NCBI RefSeq assembly: GCF_000004825.1
Contig: NW_008805063.1
Span: 806,857-870,856, forward strand
Length of the DNA stretch: 64,000 nt
Origin: Heterostelium album PN500
Lineage: Eukaryota > Evosea > Eumycetozoa > Acytosteliales > Acytosteliaceae
Direction: 5' to 3'
The first letter of the stretch is position 1; every line of letters starts with the position of its first letter. Shown here in pieces: positions 58,701-64,000 of the stretch. Under the pieces are notes generated by a model. The model saw only the letters and a program-made list of their open reading frames with translations. It was not told the origin of the DNA and did not search any database. The position numbers were made by a program, and so were the translations under genes.

Positions 58701-60900
58701 TATATTTACATTGTAGGTCAGGTCTTTCCAGACACCGTCAACGCCTTTGACTTGCGCTTGGCCTCCCAGCGTACCTTCGGTACCTACTTCCAGTGCCACT
58801 CTAGTTACTTCAGACGCGAATGAATTGAGTTGGTCAACCATAGTATTGATAGTGTTCTTCAGCTCGAGAATTTCACCTTTCACGTCAATGGTTATCTTTT
58901 TGGACAAATCACCACAAGCTACGGCTGTAGTGACTTCTGCAATTGCTCTTACTTGTCCAGTGAGATTGGCCGCCATTGTATTTACATTGTAGGTTAGATC
59001 CTTCCAGACACCGTCGACACCCTTGACCTGAGCTTGTCCACCGAGTTTACCTTCGGTTCCTACTTCACGAGCGACACGAGTTACCTCTGACGCGAATGAA
59101 TTGAGTTGGTCAACCATAGTATTGATGGTTTTCTTGAGCTCGAGGATTTCACCCTTGACATCCAATGTGATCTTCTTGGACAAGTCACCACTGGCTACGG
59201 CTGTAGTTACATTGGCGATAGCTCTCACTTGGTTAGTCAGATTGGAAGCCATTGTATTTACATTGTCAGTGAGATCCTTCCAGATTCCATCGACACCAGG
59301 CACCACGGCTTGACCACCGAGTTTACCTTCAGTTCCTACTTCACGAGCTACACGAGTTACCTCAGAACTGAAACTCTTCAATTGGGAAACCATGGTGTTT
59401 ACGACTTTGGCAATTCTTAGGAATTCACCACGTAATTGTTTTCCAGAGCCATACTCCATCTTGATGGTTTGTGACAAGTCACCTTTGGCTACTGAACCGA
59501 TGACTCTTACAACCTCCTCAGTTGGCTGGACCATGTCACCAATCAAAGTATTGACGAGATCGATACAAAATTTCCAGCTTCCATTGGCCTCTGGCAAGAG
59601 TGCTCTGTCCATGGTATTACCTTCTTTACCGACTTGATTTCCGACACGAGTAAACTCCTTGGCCATTGAATCGCACAGTGCCACAGCATCATTAAACATT
59701 TCAATAATATCTTTACCGATACCAGAGCATCCAGTTGAAGATAATCTAATTGAGAAATCTCCATCCTAATGAATGAAAATAAAGAAATAATAATTGTTAT
59801 TAATAAATTAATTTATAAATTTAAATTTAATTAATTAGACTTACTCTAAATGTTTTTAAAGCAGATTTTAATTCAAATAGAGTCTTTTGACTCATATTGT
59901 CTGGTGTAATCATTGGTTGTTTGTAATTATGACAGTGGACACAGTGACATCTTGGCTCAAACATGAGTGCTCTCTCGAGTTCAAGACTGTGTTGGAGCTC
60001 CTTTGCTTTCTTTATTCTCTCGGCCAACTCCATCTTTAGGTTCTCATTCTCCAAATCGCTGATCGACATCTTTTCTAATCTTGGTGGTGAAACCATGAGT
60101 GAAAGTGAATCGACCAATTGCGATTGACCTTCGAATAGATCAATTTTAGTATTGAGACCCGATGATGATTGCCAAAGTTGGGTATTACTAGTTGGTTTGT
60201 TGTTGTTGTTATTATTACTATTTATTGTTTTATTGTTTTGATTGAATTGATTATTACTAATGTTATAATTATTGGTATTGATATTGTTGTCGAATTGAAT
60301 ACCATTGTTGTTGTTGTTGTTCGATCCATTAAAAGATACAGTGGAAGTAGTTGATGTTGATGAGGAAGTGAGATTCAAGTTGAAAGTGTCGATTGGGGAA
60401 GATGACATAAAGTTTTGCTCTTCTTTTACTTCGTTCATGTGGAATCTTGGAGTTGACTCTGCAGATGACGGAGAATTCAAAAGGGTGTGATGTTTAGAAA
60501 AGTCTAAATCGTCAAACAATGTTGGAATTGGCTTGAACTCACTTTCGGTGTTTGAAGACTCCTTAGCAATGAATGGTGTAATATCATCGGGCAAGTCGTG
60601 CTTGTTCAAGTAGGTCGAAGAAACCTTTTGTCTTGAAATGGATGGAGAACTGGTTGGGGATGACATTTTTCTCTTTCTGTTGAATTGTGGTGTACTATTA
60701 TATTTTTCTTCGTTGTTATTGAGATTGGTAGTGTTATAGTTTCCAATATTAATATTTTTTATATCACTACAAGCGTTTTGAATAAAATTGTTATTACTAT
60801 TTAAACTTGGTGATGAGTTAAACGATAGTGTTGGTGATGAAAAAATGTTGGCTTTTGTATCAGTGTGATTTGAATCGGCGTGATTAGGTATGTTTTTCAT
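55728..60900 (-). CDS. Hybrid histidine kinase with seven HAMP units (fungal group III / Nik1-like layout)
   Basis: Three exons, 60900-59845, 59765-57480 and 57404-55728, close in frame to 1672 aa. Residues 1-352 are Asn/Ser-rich, with a CHCVHCHNY Cys/His cluster near 325. Seven near-identical ~92-residue HAMP units (~390-1030) follow, each with GDLSKKI..DVKGEI and [20 protein letters not shown]. DHp His1063 is in [15 protein letters not shown]; the ATPase has N-box [14 protein letters not shown]1 VADTGIGIP and G2 [10 protein letters not shown]. Two receiver domains follow: the first at ~1300-1420 ([22 protein letters not shown]), the second at ~1435-1555 ([24 protein letters not shown]). A C-terminal helical domain ends the protein. 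No membrane span, so likely a cytosolic sensor, like fungal osmosensing Nik1/Os-1. Which named dictyostelid kinase this is, I cannot say. Confidence 0.93.
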
Positions 60901-61655
60901 TAATGTTAAATAAAATATATATCTATAATATAATAAATATATATGTATAAATATATATTTATAGTTATAGATTGAAATATGAATATATCTTATCTTTAGA
61001 TATAACTATATGAAAATCTTAATTTGGGTTTAATATTCTTTTGGTGGCGGTTGTTGTTGTTGTTATTATTGATATTGGAAGTAAATAAAATATTCCAATT
61101 TAAAAAAAACTAAATTAAATATTTAAAAATTTTTAATTTATTTCTTTACAAATTTATTTGTAAATACTTGAAAATAATTGATAACTATTGTGAATTGATA
61201 AGTTGTTGTCCTATTATGTGGATTGAATGAATGTATTAGCAAAAAAAACTGCCAAAAATACATATAAAAAATTATAATAAAATATTATTTTGATGGAGAT
61301 GATGTTCCTTGTTTAATATTTGCACATATTACAGTAGAATATTTAAAATATTAAGGTATAATCTTTAGTCTAACAAACATAGTAATAAATAACTTTAAAC
61401 AGTGCAATGAAAATTCTGATAAATAAATAATAAATTCATAGCATATGTGAGTGTAATATATAGTTTTTTAAAAATATTTTAATAAATAATATTTAAATTT
61501 TATCGTAGAATGTTAAGGTGAATGTCGAGTGGTTGGAAATTAAAGTCCAACTTAATTATTCCTTCAGACATTGGTGAGCGACTTCATAAAAAAAAAAATT
61601 AACAAAGTCCAAAAACAAATTTCTAATGAGATATAAATATGGTTGGAGAATGCCC

Positions 61656-61671
61656 TGTGGTGGTAGGTGTG
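61656..61671 (+). promoter_or_regulatory. G-box-like GT-rich element upstream of the hybrid kinase
   Basis: GTGGTGGTAGGTGTGG reads GT-rich on the plus strand, about 760 bases upstream of the minus-strand kinase start. It is similar in kind to GBF-bound boxes; orientation can be either way. Motif seen; role inferred. Confidence 0.25.
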
Positions 61672-61852
61672 GACTTAAAAAAAAAATTTTTGAAAAAAAC
61701 AAAAATTCAATTGTTTTTTTTTTTTTGGATGAGTTTCCTCAAATGGAAATTTTGGATTTTTTATATATAGATTGGTGAGGGTGAATGAATTTCAATGTTT
61801 GAGACAAAAAAAAAAAAGTTGTGAATTACAATTAATGTAAGAGAAAAACAAG

Positions 61853-61910
61853 AATACATGGATTTCGAACGGTTTTGTCCAAATACATGGATTTCGAACG
61901 GTTTTTTCCA
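61853..61910. repeat. 29-bp tandem duplication
   Basis: Two adjacent copies of a 29-base unit beginning AATACATGGATTTCGAACGG. The copies differ at one or two bases near the end (TTTTGTCCA versus TTTTTTCCA). It is clearly less AT-rich than the surrounding sequence, so simple slippage is less likely than in AT-only repeats. Confidence 0.75.
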
Positions 61911-63577
61911 TTTCCGAAAATAAAAGGGTTTGGTGCGTGAGCGATTCGAAAAATGATGTCAGTAAAATACAAACAATTACTGACATTGTTAAGATGTCAT
62001 CACAGATACCTACCTAAGTTTATTCAGATTTATTTTTCACTTGGCTATTTTACTTTTGTGGACTGGTATCCAGAGTGATATTGGCTCAAACTCTTTACGC
62101 TTTGTTATTGTTTTGGGATGCTAATTATAATATTATTTTTTGTTTGTTTGTTTTTAGAAAAATAAACAACTTGGTAAGATTTTTTTTTTTTGATTGCAAG
62201 ATTGTATTCGAGTACAATAATTTTTTTGGTTATATAAGTATACAGTTATTATTGTAGTGGTGCGTTGAATAATTAATTTGGATAGAAATGATACTGAATG
62301 TAATAATAAAATGAAATTTTGGTCCTTTGATTAAAATGTTATTTAATTATATAAATAATAAAAGTTAATGTTAATGATGGCAATAACTCTTATGGTATGG
62401 AAAATAACAAAGTTAGGAATCTTAATTTAAACATATATAAATATTGTTAAAGGTATGACCATGTGGAATAATGTTAGAAAATAAAATAATACAAAAACAA
62501 CTTAATTTTTATCTAGAAAAGGGGAATTGCTCTATTTCAACAATTCTGTAGTGTCAGTCTATTAATTTTATTGGACAATCAGTAAAACTAATTGTTCTGA
62601 TTAAAATAAAAAACTTTTGTTTTTTTTTGGTTAATGTAGTTGGTAGTTCGCAGATTTCAAATGAATTGAAGTTTAACTGCGCTGCAAAGAGATTCTAAGA
62701 ACTCTAAATGATAAAAAGAACTGAACTATAGGTGAATTGTACAGAAATAAAGAATGATAGATAATTGTAATAACACAGAAAGGAACAGTTGATTGACAAA
62801 GTGTTAATTAATTGTAGTTGTTGAATAAAAATGGAACAAAAAAAATAAATATATTTGCTTAAATGGAATATATTAAATTACAATAAAACAAAAATTTGTC
62901 CGATTCAATTATAAATAATCCATTTATTTTTTTGTAAAGGTTTTTACTTTTTAAAAAAAAAAAAAAAAAACTCTTTTGTATCTGTTATGGTTGATGAGGA
63001 TTGAGATAGAGACATATGAAGTGAATACTATTATTTTATTGTCTGAACACCCCTTCTGCTATCACACTAGGTGTAGTAATCCAGCTAAAATGTGGTGTGT
63101 TGATTTTAGAGTTTATAATAATGAAATCAATTGGATTTTTGAAATATGACAAAATTTCTATGTTTGTCTTTTGACAAAATAGGAAAAAAAAAAACAATTT
63201 GGTCAACTGACGAATTGACCTACAGCAGCTTCCTTGTACGCCAGACATTTGATGAGTGGTTGGACAATTTCGAGAAAAAACAATAAAACAATTTTGTTTT
63301 TAAAAATATTAATTTACGAGTGGGAACAACCTCAAAAGGCAATCGGTCCATTCCAAAATAAAACAAACAAACAAACAAACTAACAATGAGTAAAATAATA
63401 ACTTTCACCAGAGACAACAACAACAATCGTAGTTTCAGTGGAAAGTGTGAAGTGTGGGTTGTTTTAAAATAATATATAGAATCTGCTTTACCACCAACTC
63501 ATTGCCTCGGCTTGATTGAGAATTCTCCATTGTGTTGTGTTGTTGCGTTGTGTTATTCTATTGTAGTTTGTTAAATG

Positions 63578-63597
63578 TGGAGTGGTGAGGGTGGGGA
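63578..63597 (+). promoter_or_regulatory. G-rich G-box-like element
   Basis: The string GTGGAGTGGTGAGGGTGGGG is the most G-rich 20 bases in the spacer. It lies about 60 bases ahead of the small open frame at 63658 and may act on it or on a gene beyond the window. Role inferred from GT-rich boxes in the group. Confidence 0.3.
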
Positions 63598-63657
63598 TCA
63601 TGTGGTATTGCTATTTTTCATATTCGTTATTCTTTTATTGATGATGAGCAAGCCAAG

Positions 63658-63813
63658 ATGATGTTTAATTTGAAACCGTTATTAATAATTTATCTTGTTC
63701 TTTGGGTGATGAATAGTGATATCATCGTGTCAAACATGTATGATCATCATATGCAAGATAATGTGGTCAAAGAAGGGATTGATATCAATCTTTTAAAAAA
63801 ACAAAAAAAATAA
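63658..63813 (+). CDS. Possible small secreted peptide
   Basis: A 51-codon frame, MMFNLKPLLIIYLVLWVMNS at its head, which has the positive-hydrophobic-polar profile of a signal peptide (cut predicted near residue 26), then a short mature part (MYDHHMQDNVVKEGIDINLL) ending in lysines. A G-rich box lies 60 bases upstream. Short length, lack of introns and an A-rich end keep confidence low; the leader-like profile is the only positive evidence. Confidence 0.3.
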   Translation: MMFNLKPLLIIYLVLWVMNSDIIVSNMYDHHMQDNVVKEGIDINLLKKQKK

Positions 63814-64000
63814 ATAAAAAAAGAAAAAACACTTTTTTTTGGAAAAACCAAATAAAATCTTTGTTTTGTTTTTTTTTAATATGAATAATCAGTTTTTTTA
63901 ATTTAAAATTTTTTGGTAAATTGAAAATTTACCGTTTTTTTTTATGTTGTTTCAGCTTCGTTTTAAAAATACCACCACTCTTTTGGAGGACTCGCATCCA

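Larger units (their letters stand above)
60901..64000. other. Long spacer at right end: kinase promoter side, no firm gene
   Basis: 3.1 kb. It contains a 29-bp tandem duplication (61853-61910), GT-rich patches (GTGGTGGTAGGTGTGG at 61656-61671; GTGGAGTGGTGAGGGTGGGG at 63578-63597), A/T runs and one small possible secreted peptide at 63658. No other frame was convincing on either strand. The right end may be the promoter of a gene beyond the window. Confidence 0.5.

Noticed and set aside
29586-63780. Shared 16-mer AATGTGGTCAAAGAAG at 29586 and 63764
   Set aside because: In an AT-rich 64 kb window a shared 16-mer is expected by chance, and the flanks do not match.

Overview
The window is nuclear DNA of a social amoeba (a dictyostelid, Amoebozoa). 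The reasons are: very AT-rich spacers with long A/T runs; short AT-rich introns of the GTATGT/GTAAGT...TAG type; Asn, Gln and Thr homopolymers inside proteins; and a gene set typical of dictyostelids (NoxC, FNIP-repeat protein, B-box/kelch proteins, Sib-like VWA protein, hybrid histidine kinase). Coding regions are clearly richer in G+C than I would expect for D. discoideum, so a relative outside the D. discoideum group is more likely; that is inference. I saw no rRNA, tRNA, CRISPR array, LTR element or intact transposon.

Layout. 0.5-4.3 kb: noxC, an EF-hand NADPH oxidase, six exons, minus. 7.0-10.6 kb: gelsolin-repeat protein, minus. 11.3-16.7 kb: three plus-strand genes, namely complex I LYR subunit NDUFA6, an unusual beta-sandwich/coiled-coil/double-SH3 protein, and a BPA1-like RRM protein. 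16.9-20.8 kb: Wee1-type kinase and an unrecognised helical protein, minus. 21.6-26.2 kb: an orphan 5' exon, a 2.3 kb near-empty stretch, and a cationic amino acid transporter. 27.2-31.7 kb: Vti1-like SNARE (+), the small multi-exon gene lamtor5 (-) and uba3 (+). 32.1-38.5 kb: a coding segment of uncertain start, a small secreted protein (-), eIF3j (+), a four-span membrane protein (-) and two tandem FAIM-like membrane proteins (+). 38.9-42.3 kb: alpha-tubulin (+) convergent with mitochondrial ferredoxin reductase (-). 42.9-49.1 kb: FNIP-repeat protein, a small cytosolic protein, and a tail-to-tail pair of kelch-like proteins. 49.9-55.2 kb: a 1322-residue secreted VWA/tandem-repeat protein (+) and a p24/TMED10-like cargo receptor (-). 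55.7-60.9 kb: a 1672-residue hybrid histidine kinase with seven HAMP units (-). 60.9-64 kb: mostly spacer.

Exon joins were worked out by hand from splice consensus and reading-frame closure; every join given as a gene closes exactly in frame. Several genes were recovered only by joining exons too short to stand alone: lamtor5, the noxC and wee1 tails, and start exons of 3 to 17 bases. No operons are expected. Links between genes are functional themes only: membrane traffic (Vti1, p24), ROS and respiration (NoxC, NDUFA6, FDXR), signalling (Wee1, hybrid kinase, LAMTOR5) and cytoskeleton (gelsolin repeats, tubulin, SH3 scaffold).
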